Assembly: GCF_022385335.1 (NCBI RefSeq)
Contig: NZ_CP092431.1
Span: 2,976,001-3,040,000 of the forward strand
Direction: 5' to 3'
Origin: Streptomyces deccanensis
Lineage (GTDB): Bacteria; Actinomycetota; Actinomycetes; Streptomycetales; Streptomycetaceae
DNA: 64,000 nt
The position numbers and the translations under genes are program-made. The notes beneath the pieces were generated by a model. It worked only from the letters and a program-made list of their open reading frames with translations. It was not told the origin of the DNA and made no database searches. Of this stretch, positions 41,904 through 50,208 are shown piece after piece. Numbering within the stretch: position 1 is the first letter of the stretch; every line of letters begins with the position of its first letter.

Positions 41904-42403
41904 GCCCGGTGAGAAGAGGGTTCCGCTTCACCCCGCTGCATCTCGCCGGATGGCTCTTCGCCGACATGCTGCTCGTGCTCGCCCTCGTGTCCATGGGCGA
42001 CCGGGGCGATCCGCTGGCCGCACAGGCCGCCACCCGTCCTTCTCCGTCCGCCTCGTCGGGCGACGCCGAGTCGTCGCCCACACCGAGTCCGACTCCGCAG
42101 GGCCCCCGGTCCGTGGAGCGCAAGCCGGTGAAGGTCCACGTGACGGCCGCGGTCGGTGACAGGACGCGGATGGTGAAGCAACTCCGGTCGGCCACCGCCC
42201 GCTACGAGGGTCGCGCCGCCGCCTTCGTGATGACCTTCGGCCATGCCGTCGAGCCCAGTGACGGTCAGGCGTACGCGCGCGAGATCAACAAGGCTCTGCG
42301 CAAGGCGCGACCGGACATGTTCACCGACGCGACGACGCGGGACTTCTGGAACGGCGGTACCGCGGGCGCGGCCGATCTGGAGATCTACTTCTACACCCGT
42401 TGA
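41900..42403 (+). CDS. Single-pass membrane protein with intramembrane Asp (MotB/ExbD/ZorB-like topology)
   Basis: A 167-residue protein whose GTG overlaps the previous stop (GTGA). A short basic N-terminus (P-V-R-R-G-F-R-F) is followed by one transmembrane helix, W-L-F-A-D-M-L-L-V-L-A-L-V, with an Asp at residue 22. A Ser/Pro/Thr-rich linker follows, then a ~95-residue folded domain (V-K-V-H-V-T-A-A-V, F-V-M-T-F-G-H-A-V, L-E-I-Y-F-Y-T-R). An Asp in the sole N-terminal helix is the proton-path residue of MotB, ExbD and ZorB. The outer domain is about OmpA-like size, but I cannot confirm homology. It is tightly coupled to the tailed membrane protein. Confidence 0.7.
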   Translation: MSPVRRGFRFTPLHLAGWLFADMLLVLALVSMGDRGDPLAAQAATRPSPSASSGDAESSPTPSPTPQGPRSVERKPVKVHVTAAVGDRTRMVKQLRSATARYEGRAAAFVMTFGHAVEPSDGQAYAREINKALRKARPDMFTDATTRDFWNGGTAGAADLEIYFYTR

Positions 42404-42459
42404 CATTCCCCACCTCATGACGGCTGCGCCGTCACCCACGCCTACGCTCAGGAGAGTCC

Positions 42460-43125
42460 ATGCAGATCCTGCCCTTCTACATGGTGTGCGACGAGTCCGG
42501 TTCCATGGCGGGAACCGGGGTCGACGCCATCAACTCGGCCCTGCCCGACCTACACCAGGAGATCAGCACCAATCCGAGTGTCGCGGACAAGACCCGTTTC
42601 GCCCTGATCGGGTTCTCCACCCAGGCCTCCGTGCTGCAGCCGCTCGCGGACCTGAGCGAGCTGACGCAGCTGCCTTCTCTCTCGGCTGGAGGCGTGACCT
42701 CCTTCGGAGCCGCCTTCACGCTGCTCAAGGACACCATCGAGAAGGATGTCGCGGCACTGAAGGCGGACGGCCACGACGTCTACCGGCCCGTGGTCTTCTT
42801 CCTGTCCGACGGCAACCCGACGGACAACGGCTGGCGTACGGCGCTCAAGGAGCTGGAGGCGTTCCGCTACGCCCCGAAGATCATTGCCTTCGGAATCAGC
42901 GACGCCGACGCCGCCATCATCACGGAGGTGGCCAACTTCAAGGCGTTCATCCAGCAGGACGCCTCCATCACGCCGGCCGTCGCGCTGCGCGAGTTCGCCT
43001 CCAGCCTCACCCGGTCCATCGTGAGCTCGGCGACCAGTATGTCCGCACAGGGCGGCGACGGGTTCCAACTGCAGGTCGACGAGCAGGTGCCCGGTTTCAC
43101 GAGCCTCTCCCTCGACAAGCTGTGA
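42460..43125 (+). CDS. TerY-like von Willebrand factor A domain protein
   Basis: A 221-residue soluble VWA protein filling almost the whole chain, typical of TerY. The MIDAS metal site is complete: D11-E-S13-G-S15 (D-x-S-x-S), T80 in G-G-V-T-S and D117 in F-L-S-D-G-N-P-T-D. TerY proteins are found with a PP2C phosphatase and a kinase as the so-called TerY-phosphorylation triad, exactly as here. It probably binds a phosphorylated or metal-bridged partner. An in-frame GTGA links it to the PP2C gene. Confidence 0.9.
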   Translation: MQILPFYMVCDESGSMAGTGVDAINSALPDLHQEISTNPSVADKTRFALIGFSTQASVLQPLADLSELTQLPSLSAGGVTSFGAAFTLLKDTIEKDVAALKADGHDVYRPVVFFLSDGNPTDNGWRTALKELEAFRYAPKIIAFGISDADAAIITEVANFKAFIQQDASITPAVALREFASSLTRSIVSSATSMSAQGGDGFQLQVDEQVPGFTSLSLDKL

Positions 43126-44309
43126 GCGGCCCGATGAACCACGACGCGTCCCACGACGTGTACGGCGAACCGGGTCACGACCCCCGCCGCACGGGCGGAC
43201 CCGCCGATCCCGACGGCCTCGACGCGCACATCGCGGGCCTGCCGTACGGCGTCATGGCACCCGAGATCCTCCCTGGAGTGCCTGAGGCCGCAGTGCCCAC
43301 GGCACCGACGACCCCCCAGGCATATGAGGTTGCCGTGCCGTTCACGGAGCCGGAGACGAAGACTGAGCCGGGGCCGGGGCCGGAGACGGAGCGCCTGCGA
43401 GGAGTGCCGACGCACGTCGGCAATCGCCCGCCCAGTTATCCGCCTCATCCACTGGGCCGCCCCTCCGTGCGGGACTCGGACCTTTTCGCACCCTTCTCTC
43501 CCGTAGTCCTGCTGGACGGGGCCCAGATCGGGAGACTGACCGTGCGTGCCGTCTCCGTGCGGGGCGACTCCCACAACTGGGAGGGCAGTTGCCGCCAGGA
43601 CGCCATGGCGGTGACGCGGATCGGCCCACCGGAGGCGGAGCTGCTCCTGCTGGCCGTCGCTGACGGGGTGGGCTCCGCCCTGTACTCACATGTGGGCTCC
43701 TACCAGTTCTCGCGCCTCACCGCCGTCTACTTGGACCGGGAGGCCGAGAACATCCACGCGGCCCTGTGCGCCGGCGATGGGGAAGAGCTGCGCGTCCTGG
43801 CGACCAAGGCCGTCGCCGGCGCGGCCGCCGAACTGCGCTCCGGGTGGGCGCGCACCGCCCAGCACCAGCCCCGGCCCTATGCCGATCAGGACTACGCCAC
43901 CACGCTGCACGTCCTCCTGGTGCCCACCGACGCGCGCATCCGTGACCGTGTGCTGTTCAGCGTGGGCGACGGCGGCCTGTTCGTACTGCGTGACGGCCGC
44001 TGGGAGCAGGGGGATCCGGAGGGAGGCGAGGATCTCCTGGACACCCGCACCGAGGCTCTCCCGCACGCCTACCGCAGCGTCAAGGCCACGGTGCTGCGTA
44101 CCGCGCCGGGTGAGGTCCTTCTGTTGGGCACCGACGGCATCACCAACCCGCTCACCCAGAAGGACCCGGAGTTCGCGCGCCACCTGGCCGGGGCCTGGGG
44201 CGGGCCGGAGGTCCCTTCTCTGTCCGACTTCCTGTGGCAGGCGCAGACCCGGGCCAAGTCCTACGACGACGACCGGACCGTCATCTGCGTGTGGGAGGAG
44301 CAGGGATGA
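43122..44309 (+). CDS. PP2C-family Ser/Thr protein phosphatase
   Basis: A 395-residue protein. The first ~115 residues are Pro/Glu/Thr-rich and probably disordered. The PP2C core follows with its metal-binding motifs: S-C-R-Q-D-A-M-A-V near 163, V-A-D-G-V-G-S-A near 184, V-G-D-G-G-L-F near 286, L-L-G-T-D-G-I near 336 and Y-D-D-D-R-T near 383. GTG 43122 overlaps the VWA stop (GTGA); ATG 43134 four codons later is an alternative. It should dephosphorylate targets of the adjacent kinase, with which it shares an ATGA overlap. Confidence 0.9.
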   Translation: MSGPMNHDASHDVYGEPGHDPRRTGGPADPDGLDAHIAGLPYGVMAPEILPGVPEAAVPTAPTTPQAYEVAVPFTEPETKTEPGPGPETERLRGVPTHVGNRPPSYPPHPLGRPSVRDSDLFAPFSPVVLLDGAQIGRLTVRAVSVRGDSHNWEGSCRQDAMAVTRIGPPEAELLLLAVADGVGSALYSHVGSYQFSRLTAVYLDREAENIHAALCAGDGEELRVLATKAVAGAAAELRSGWARTAQHQPRPYADQDYATTLHVLLVPTDARIRDRVLFSVGDGGLFVLRDGRWEQGDPEGGEDLLDTRTEALPHAYRSVKATVLRTAPGEVLLLGTDGITNPLTQKDPEFARHLAGAWGGPEVPSLSDFLWQAQTRAKSYDDDRTVICVWEEQG

Positions 44310-45259
44310 GTGCACAGGATGGCGGCGACGTCGCCCGCTCGTCGCTCACGCTGGGGAACCGGGTCGGCAGCGGCGGCCAGGGCGAGGTGCACGCCATCGG
44401 TGACGGATCACTGCTCTACAAGGAGTACAAGGACCCGTCCAAGGTCAACGGCCATGCGCTCGCGGACCTCGTCTCGTTCCGGCAGGGGCTCGGCCAGGCC
44501 GATCGGGTCCGCTTCGACGCGCTGGCAGCTTGGCCGCTGTGCCGGGTTGTCGACGGGGGCCGGACGCTCGGTTTCCTCATGCGGCGGGCCCCGTCCTCCA
44601 TGACGTGGCGCACCGCGACCGGGACGACGAAACTCCTGGAGTTGCAGTACCTGATCAGGCCTCCGAAAGTGGCCTGGCAGGAGGTGTCGCAGCCGACGCC
44701 CGACCAGCGCAGGACTCTCGCCCTGGCCTGTGTCGAGGCCATCGGCTGGTTCCACGACGCCGGTCTGGTGATCGGTGACATCTCACAGGCCAACGTCCTG
44801 TGGTGCCTCAAACCCGAACCCGCCGTCCACTTCCTCGACTGCGACGGCTTCCGCCGGGTGGGGCGAGACGCTGTTCAGGCCCAGGCCGCCACTCCCGACT
44901 GGAACGATCCGCTCGCCCCGTCCACCGAGGCGAGCGTCGACACGGACGCCTACAAGACAGCCCTCACCGCGGGGCGCATCCTCGCGCAGGATCCGTACGC
45001 CAGACCGGACCAGCAGCTGCGGCCCGTCCCCGGCTGCCTCAACGAGCGCCAGGCCGCCGCGGCGGGGAAGCTTTTCACCCAGGCCGCGGGCGAGCGCGGA
45101 ACCCGGCCTCGTCCCAGTGAGTGGCAGACGGCGCTGAGCGACCGGGGCACCATCACCCTCACCGCGGCATCGCCCAGACCCAGGCCCGCCATCGACCACA
45201 CGGTCCTCGACGGGTTGCGCGACCGAACGCCGATCAACCTGCGGGCACCGAGGCAGTGA
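44306..45259 (+). CDS. Protein kinase-fold protein with atypical catalytic loop
   Basis: A 317-residue kinase with a Gly-rich loop (R-V-G-S-G-G-Q-G-E-V, residues ~18-27) and ATP-binding Lys in L-L-Y-K-E-Y. The catalytic loop reads V-I-G-D-I-S-Q-A-N-V-L, where G-D replaces the usual H-R-D or H-G-D. The metal-binding motif is L-D-C-D-G-F instead of D-F-G. C-terminal helices contain A-A-A-G-K-L-F-T-Q-A and a Pro-rich end. These variants match the kinase member of TerY/PP2C triads, though the zinc-ribbon tail sometimes present is missing. Last gene of the operon; an insertion sequence lies 16 bases past its stop. Confidence 0.85.
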   Translation: MSAQDGGDVARSSLTLGNRVGSGGQGEVHAIGDGSLLYKEYKDPSKVNGHALADLVSFRQGLGQADRVRFDALAAWPLCRVVDGGRTLGFLMRRAPSSMTWRTATGTTKLLELQYLIRPPKVAWQEVSQPTPDQRRTLALACVEAIGWFHDAGLVIGDISQANVLWCLKPEPAVHFLDCDGFRRVGRDAVQAQAATPDWNDPLAPSTEASVDTDAYKTALTAGRILAQDPYARPDQQLRPVPGCLNERQAAAAGKLFTQAAGERGTRPRPSEWQTALSDRGTITLTAASPRPRPAIDHTVLDGLRDRTPINLRAPRQ

Positions 45260-45275
45260 AGAAGCCCTTCCATAA

Positions 45276-46134
45276 GACGTCATTTCACTTGGTGAGTCGG
45301 CGGTGACATATGAGGGTGGCGGCGATGGCGGTGAACGCGAGGAAGTGTTCCGGCTTGCGCTCGTAGCGGCGGTGGAGGCGTCGGCAGCCAGACAGCCAGG
45401 ACACGGTCCGCTCCACGACCCAGCGGTGCCGGCCCAGGCTTTGGGACGACTCGACGCCCTTGCGGGCGAGACGGTGCGGGATGCCGCGGGAAGCGAGCCA
45501 TTGCCGCAGGTAGCGGTAGTCGTATCCCTTGTCGCCAGCAGCTTGCCGGGCCGCCGGCGTCGGGGTCCGCGTCGCGAACGGATGGGCGGGATACCGCGGA
45601 CCAGCGGGATGAGTGCCTGGCTGTCGTGAAGGTTGGCGGCGGAGATGCCGACCGACAGAGGCAGGCCCTGGCGGTCCACAATGAGGTGGATTTTCGATCC
45701 CCTTTTGCCGCGGTCGGTCGGATTCGGTCCCGTCAGCTGCCCCCTTTGAGGGCACGGACGCTGACGGAGTCGATTGCGCACCGCGACCAGTCAAGGCCAC
45801 CCCGGGCACCGAGTTCGTCCAGGACCAGGCGGTGCAGCTTGGCCCACACCCTGGCCTCTGTCCACTCGGTGAACCGCCGGAAGGCGGTGACCCCCGACAG
45901 CCCGAAGCCCGGCGGCAGTTGGTTCCAGGTGCAGCCCGAGGTGGCCACGAAGACGATCGCGGCCAGCGCCTCGCGGTCCCCTCGCCGGCGGTGCCCTCCA
46001 CCCTGCGGGCGAACCGGTGCCGGCGGCACCACCCGCTGGAACAACGTCCACAACTCTTCCGGCGCCATCCGCTCGACAAGCGCAGCAGTCATCACCCCAG
46101 ACTGCCGCAAGATCACGCCAACTGAAATGACGTC
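45276..46134. mobile_element. IS5-family insertion sequence (IS427-like), 859 bp
   Basis: Bounded by inverted repeats GACGTCATTTCA (left) and TGAAATGACGTC (right), extending imperfectly several bases inward, and flanked by the target duplication TAA (45273-45275 and 46135-46137). It contains one frameshifting transposase gene on the minus strand. The short TNA-type duplication fits IS5 relatives. Confidence 0.85.
45285..46116 (-). pseudogene. IS5-family transposase, programmed -1 frameshift plus a second disabling shift
   Basis: The first frame (from ATG 46116) reads G-C-T-W-N-Q-L-P-P-G-F-G and F-R-R-F-T-E-W, ending R-A-L-K-G-G-S at 45733. A slippery AAAGGGGGC allows -1 shifting into G-K-R-G-S-K-I-H-L-I-V-D, as is normal for this family. 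A second shift near 45533 is needed to reach D-K-G-Y-D-Y-R-Y-L-R and H-R-W-V-V-E-R-T-V-S-W-L, which carry the DDE residues. That second shift is not expected, so the gene is probably inactive unless the sequence has a one-base error. Confidence 0.8.
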
Positions 46135-46137
46135 TAA

Positions 46138-47173
46138 CGAGTTGGTGCGTGATAGCGGGTGAGGCGTGTTTGGCCTGGGCGTGACCTGTACTCAGACGTT
46201 GATGGTGCGGTCGGAGACGAGGCTGGCAATGGCGCGGTAGGTGTCGGGCAGGCAGTCGCGGCGGTGGGTCCAGCGCGTCAGTTGTTTCCAGCGTTTGTGG
46301 TCGGCGAGGGCATGTTCGACGGTGATGCGGTCGGAGGAGTGTTCGTGGCGGTCGCGTTCCCACTGCTGGACTCTGCCGGGCAGTGCTCCGGGCCGGGGTT
46401 TTCTGGGTGGGGTGATGGCTTGTCCGCGGTGGTCGCGGCTCAGGCCGAGGTAGCCGTCGTCCAAGAGGACCTCGACGTCGGGGAAGTGCTGGAAGCAGAC
46501 GGCGATGCCCTCGTTGCGGGCGGCCGTGGCATCGTGCATACGACCAGGCCGCAGGGTGTCGGTCCATAACGTGCGGCCCCGCCAGTCGGCGATGACGGTG
46601 GCCTTCATGGTGTTCTGCTTCTTCTTCCCGGAGACGAATGCGCGCCGTCCGCCGCGGCCGGCCGGTGGTCGGCGGACCTGGATCTCAGTGGCATCCAGGC
46701 GCAGCTCGATGCCCTCGGCCTGGGCGTAGGCGAAGACGTCCGCCAATGTCCGAAGTCGCAGGCTGGGGCGGTCGGGGACCGCGCACCCCCGCGTGGCCAG
46801 GAGCGTACGTATCTCTGCGATCGCACGGGTGATGGTCGAACGGTCGACACCGAACAGCAGCCCCAGGACTGAGTGCGGCAGGTCGTGCCGTAGATGGATC
46901 AGTGTGGCCACCAGCCGGTCGACGAAGACCAGCTGGTGGCGGGCGCCGGCTCCCGCTGCCCGCTTCCTGGCCCCACCTCGTGCAGCATGGCGACGACCCT
47001 CGACTCCGGCTTGCCACGGCACCGCCAACTCCTCGATCAGGCAGGCGAGGTGACGCCGAGAGATCCCTGTGAACAGCCGGTGGGCCAGCACCGCCCGATT
47101 GACCATGATCGTCACAGACGGATCATGCCACCGGCCAGGCACGACGCCTCACCCGCTATCACGCACCAACTCG
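46138..47173. mobile_element. IS5-like insertion sequence with perfect 30-bp inverted repeats, 1036 bp
   Basis: Left end 46138-46167 and right end 47144-47173 are exact 30-base inverted repeats beginning CGAGTTGGTGCGTGATAGCG. The element is flanked by TAA at 46135-46137 and 47174-47176. It contains one intact transposase gene on the minus strand and looks capable of movement. It shares its left TAA with the right end of the neighbouring IS. Confidence 0.9.
46192..47106 (-). CDS. Transposase, DDE_Tnp_4 (HARBI1-like) type of the IS5 group
   Basis: A 304-residue intact transposase. The N-terminal helix-turn-helix (L-G-L-L-F-G-V-D-R-S-T-I-T-R-A-I) precedes a DDE catalytic core with L-R-L-D-A-T-E-I-Q-V-R-R, G-K-K-K-Q-N-T-M-K, L-L-D-D-G-Y-L-G and the late V-E-H-A-L-A region holding the Glu. 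ATG 47106 (M-V-N-R-A-V-L) is preferred; GTG 47142 next to the inverted repeat is possible. No frameshift or stop is seen, in contrast to the neighbouring IS. Confidence 0.88.
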   Translation of the reverse strand: MVNRAVLAHRLFTGISRRHLACLIEELAVPWQAGVEGRRHAARGGARKRAAGAGARHQLVFVDRLVATLIHLRHDLPHSVLGLLFGVDRSTITRAIAEIRTLLATRGCAVPDRPSLRLRTLADVFAYAQAEGIELRLDATEIQVRRPPAGRGGRRAFVSGKKKQNTMKATVIADWRGRTLWTDTLRPGRMHDATAARNEGIAVCFQHFPDVEVLLDDGYLGLSRDHRGQAITPPRKPRPGALPGRVQQWERDRHEHSSDRITVEHALADHKRWKQLTRWTHRRDCLPDTYRAIASLVSDRTINV

Positions 47174-47448
47174 TAAGGGCGGCGCATTGAGTGGCAGACG
47201 AGTCGGGCTGTACGCCCAGTATTGCCCCGCTCAGCGAGCCCTCGCACCGACCTGCACCTTTACCGATATCCGGCCGACGGTTTCACCCTCTGGGACTTCC
47301 CAGGGACTTTCAGCCGAAGTCCGTGAACCACGCAGGCCGTATCGCCGAGTGCTGAGCTGGGGCCCGGTATGTCTGCGGCTGTAGGAACGCAGCCCCACCT
47401 CTGCGGGGTGATGGTGAAGAACTCCTCCAGCAGGCCTACATACGGTCT

Positions 47449-48411
47449 TCAGCCCTTGCGAATCCTGATCCCCTCGGTGAGCTGCGGGACGACGTCGAAG
47501 AGGTCGCCGACGACGCCGTAGTCGACGAGGTCGAAGATCGGGGCCTCGGCGTCCTTGTTGATCGCCACGATCGTCTTGGAGGTCTGCATGCCGGCGCGGT
47601 GCTGGATCGCGCCGGAGATGCCGGAGGCGATGTACAGCTGCGGCGAGACGGACTTGCCGGTCTGGCCGACCTGGTTGGTGTGCGGGTACCAGCCCGCGTC
47701 CACCGCGGCACGGGAGGCGCCCACCGCCGCGCCGAGGGAGTCGGCGAGGGCTTCGATGAGGGCGAAGTTCTCGGAGCCGTTGACACCGCGACCGCCGGAG
47801 ACCACGATCGCGGCCTCGGTCAGCTCCGGACGACCGGTGGACTCGCGCGGGGTGCGGCCGGTGACCTTGGTGCCGGTGGCCAACCCTCCGAACGTCACGT
47901 TCAGTTCGGAGACGGTGCCGGCGGCCGGGGCGGCCTCCACGGCGGCCGAGTTGGGCTTGACCGTGATGACCGGGGTGCCCTTGGAGACACGGGACTTGGT
48001 GGTGAAGGAGGCGGCGAACACCGACTGGGTGGCCACCGGGCCCTCGTCGCCGGCCTCGAGGTCGACGGCGTCGGTGATGATGCCCGAGCCGATGCGCAGC
48101 GCCAGCCGCGCGGCGATCTCCTTGCCCTCCGCGGAGGACGGGACCAGGACGGCGGACGCGGGGACGGCCTCGACGGCGGCCTGCAACGCGTCCACCTTGG
48201 GCACGACCAGGTAGTCGGCGTACTCGGAGGCCTCGTGGGTCAGCACCTTGACGGCGCCGTGCTCGGCGAGCGCGGCGGCGGTGTCACCGGCGCCGTTGCC
48301 CAGCGCGACGGCGACCGGCTCACCGATACGGCGGGCCAGGGTCAGCAGCTCCAGGGTGGGCTTGCGGACGGCACCGTCCACGTGGTCGACGTAGACGAGA
48401 ACTTCAGCCAT
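47449..48411 (-). CDS. etfA: Electron transfer flavoprotein alpha subunit
   Basis: A 320-residue ETF alpha (FixB). The N-terminal alpha/beta domain begins [10 protein letters not shown]. The C-terminal FAD-binding domain has the signature [10 protein letters not shown] near residue 208, G-A-S-R-A-A-V-D near 237, Q-V-G-Q-T-G-K near 252 and [12 protein letters not shown] near 265. It pairs with EtfB to carry electrons from flavin dehydrogenases to the quinone pool. Third gene of folD-etfB-etfA, so it is probably dedicated to the demethylase encoded divergently. The 272 bases between this gene and the IS contain no recognisable gene. Confidence 0.93.
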   Translation of the reverse strand: MAEVLVYVDHVDGAVRKPTLELLTLARRIGEPVAVALGNGAGDTAAALAEHGAVKVLTHEASEYADYLVVPKVDALQAAVEAVPASAVLVPSSAEGKEIAARLALRIGSGIITDAVDLEAGDEGPVATQSVFAASFTTKSRVSKGTPVITVKPNSAAVEAAPAAGTVSELNVTFGGLATGTKVTGRTPRESTGRPELTEAAIVVSGGRGVNGSENFALIEALADSLGAAVGASRAAVDAGWYPHTNQVGQTGKSVSPQLYIASGISGAIQHRAGMQTSKTIVAINKDAEAPIFDLVDYGVVGDLFDVVPQLTEGIRIRKG

Positions 48412-48462
48412 GGGAAAGCAACTCCAACGGGATCAGATGAACTTATGGCTCGCGAGGCTGCA

Positions 48463-49260
48463 TCAGATGAATTTGCGCTCCGCGAGAAAGGCGGCGAGTT
48501 GCTTGCCGCCCTCACCATCGTCTTTGAGGATCGTGCCCGCGGTGCGGGCCGGGAGCTCGGCCACGGCGTCGACCTTCGTGCAGGCGCCTTCGTGACCGAC
48601 CTTCTCGGTGTCGATCTCCAGCTCGGACAGGCCCCAGGAGGTCACCGGCTTCTTTTTGGCCGCCATGATGCCCTTGAAGGATGGGTAGCGCGTCTCACCC
48701 GACTGGTCGGTCACCGATACGATCGCCGGAAGCTGCGCCTCCAGCTGCTCGCTCGCGGTGTCGCCGTCACGGCGCCCCTTCACTATGTCGTCCTCGACGG
48801 TGACCTCGGACAGCAGGGTCATCTGCGGCACGCCCAGCCGCTCGGCGAGCAGTGCCGGCATGACGCCCATGGTTCCGTCCGTCGATGCCATACCCGAGAT
48901 GACCAGGTCGTAGCCGGCCTTCTCGATCGCCTTGGCCAGCACCAGGGAGGTGCCGATGGCGTCGGTGCCGTGCAGGTCGTCGTCCTCGACGTGGACGGCC
49001 TTGTCCGCACCCATGGACAGCGCCTTGCGCAGCGCGTCCTTGGCGTCCTCCGGGCCCACTGTCAGGACGGTGATTTCCACGTCGTCGCCTGCTTCTTGAC
49101 GGTCTTCCGAGATCTGCAGCGCCTGCTCGACCGCGTACTCGTCGAGCTCGGAGAGCAGACCGTCCACGTCGTCCCGGTCGACGGTCAGGTCATCGGCGAA
49201 GTGCCGGTCGCCAGTGGCGTCGGGCACGTACTTCACAGGGACGACAATCCTCAAACTCAT
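48463..49260 (-). CDS. etfB: Electron transfer flavoprotein beta subunit
   Basis: A 265-residue ETF beta (FixA) starting M-S-L-R-I-V-V-P-V-K-Y-V-P. The AMP-binding and signature region includes D-E-Y-A-V-E-Q-A-L near 41, V-I-S-G-M-A-S-T-D near 120 and M-A-A-K-K-K-P near 210, the last matching the conserved ETF beta loop. ATG 49260 is chosen as the canonical N-terminus. It sits 64 bases after folD and 51 bases before etfA on the same strand. Confidence 0.93.
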   Translation of the reverse strand: MSLRIVVPVKYVPDATGDRHFADDLTVDRDDVDGLLSELDEYAVEQALQISEDRQEAGDDVEITVLTVGPEDAKDALRKALSMGADKAVHVEDDDLHGTDAIGTSLVLAKAIEKAGYDLVISGMASTDGTMGVMPALLAERLGVPQMTLLSEVTVEDDIVKGRRDGDTASEQLEAQLPAIVSVTDQSGETRYPSFKGIMAAKKKPVTSWGLSELEIDTEKVGHEGACTKVDAVAELPARTAGTILKDDGEGGKQLAAFLAERKFI

Positions 49261-49324
49261 GAACAAACTCCCGCTCTCATGGGGCCTTCCTCTGGGACGT
49301 GGAGCGAACTCCACCGCGGGGCGG

Positions 49325-50182
49325 TCAGCCGAGACGCCGCTCGGCCAGCTCCACGACGTTCTTCAGCAGCATGGCCCGCGTCATGGGGCCCACTCCTCCG
49401 GTCGCCCGCGTCCATTTGCCGGCGACCTGCTCGACGTCGGGATGGACGTCGCCGAGGATGCCCTCCACGGTGCGGGTGATGCCGACCGACAGCACGGTGG
49501 CCCCGGGCCTGATCCATGACGGCTTGACCAGGTGGGCGACGCCGGCGGCGGCAATGACCACGTCGGCGACCCGTGTGTGCGCGGCGACGTCGACCGTGGC
49601 CTCGTGGCACAGGGTGACCGTCGCGTGTTCGGTGGGGCGGGTCAACATGAGGGCGAGTGGCCGCCCCACGGTCGTTCCGCAACCGATCACACAGAACTGC
49701 GCTCCGGTGATGGGCACTCCCTCACGCCGGAGCAACTCCAGAATTCCCCGGGGCGTGCAGGGCAGCGTGCCGGGGCGGCCAAGGACCAGACGGCCCAGGT
49801 TCGCGGGGTGCAGGCCGTCGGCGTCCTTGTCGGGATCGATGGCCTGGAGCACCGTGTGCATGTCCACCTGGGCGGGAAGCGGCAGCTGGACGATGAAGCC
49901 CGAACACCGTGGATCCTCGTTGAGGCGTTCCACCTCGGCGAGCACCTGCCGTTGTGACGCGCCCGCCGGCAGTTCCACGCGAAAGGATCTGATTCCCACG
50001 TCCGCGCAGTCGCGGTGCTTTCCGGCGACGTAGGAACGAGAGGCGGGATCGTCACCGACCAGGATGGTGCCGAGGCCGGGCTGCCTGCCTGCTGCCGTCA
50101 GCCGGTCGATACGACCGCTCAGCTCCTCCTTGATCTCTCTCGCGGCGAGATTGCCGTCGATGACGGCTGCTGTGCTGTTCAC
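49325..50182 (-). CDS. folD: Bifunctional 5,10-methylene-THF dehydrogenase/cyclohydrolase
   Basis: A 285-residue FolD. The catalytic Y51-x3-K55 (S-Y-V-A-G-K) is present, with Q-L-P-L-P near 99, D-K-D-A-D-G-L-H-P near 117 and the NADP loop G-x-G-x-x-V-G-R-P (G-C-G-T-T-V-G-R-P) near 165. GTG start with GGAGCGG upstream. FolD converts 5,10-methylene-THF to 10-formyl-THF. A copy beside a THF-linked demethylase and purU recycles folate loaded with methyl-derived one-carbon units. It is probably a second, specialised copy besides a housekeeping one. Confidence 0.93.
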   Translation of the reverse strand: MNSTAAVIDGNLAAREIKEELSGRIDRLTAAGRQPGLGTILVGDDPASRSYVAGKHRDCADVGIRSFRVELPAGASQRQVLAEVERLNEDPRCSGFIVQLPLPAQVDMHTVLQAIDPDKDADGLHPANLGRLVLGRPGTLPCTPRGILELLRREGVPITGAQFCVIGCGTTVGRPLALMLTRPTEHATVTLCHEATVDVAAHTRVADVVIAAAGVAHLVKPSWIRPGATVLSVGITRTVEGILGDVHPDVEQVAGKWTRATGGVGPMTRAMLLKNVVELAERRLG

Positions 50183-50208
50183 CGGCAGTTCCGCTCCCCA
50201 TCACTCGT

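Noticed and set aside
46192..47173. A composite transposon formed by the two adjacent IS elements
   Set aside because: The elements are of different types with different ends and nothing lies between them, so tandem insertion is simpler.
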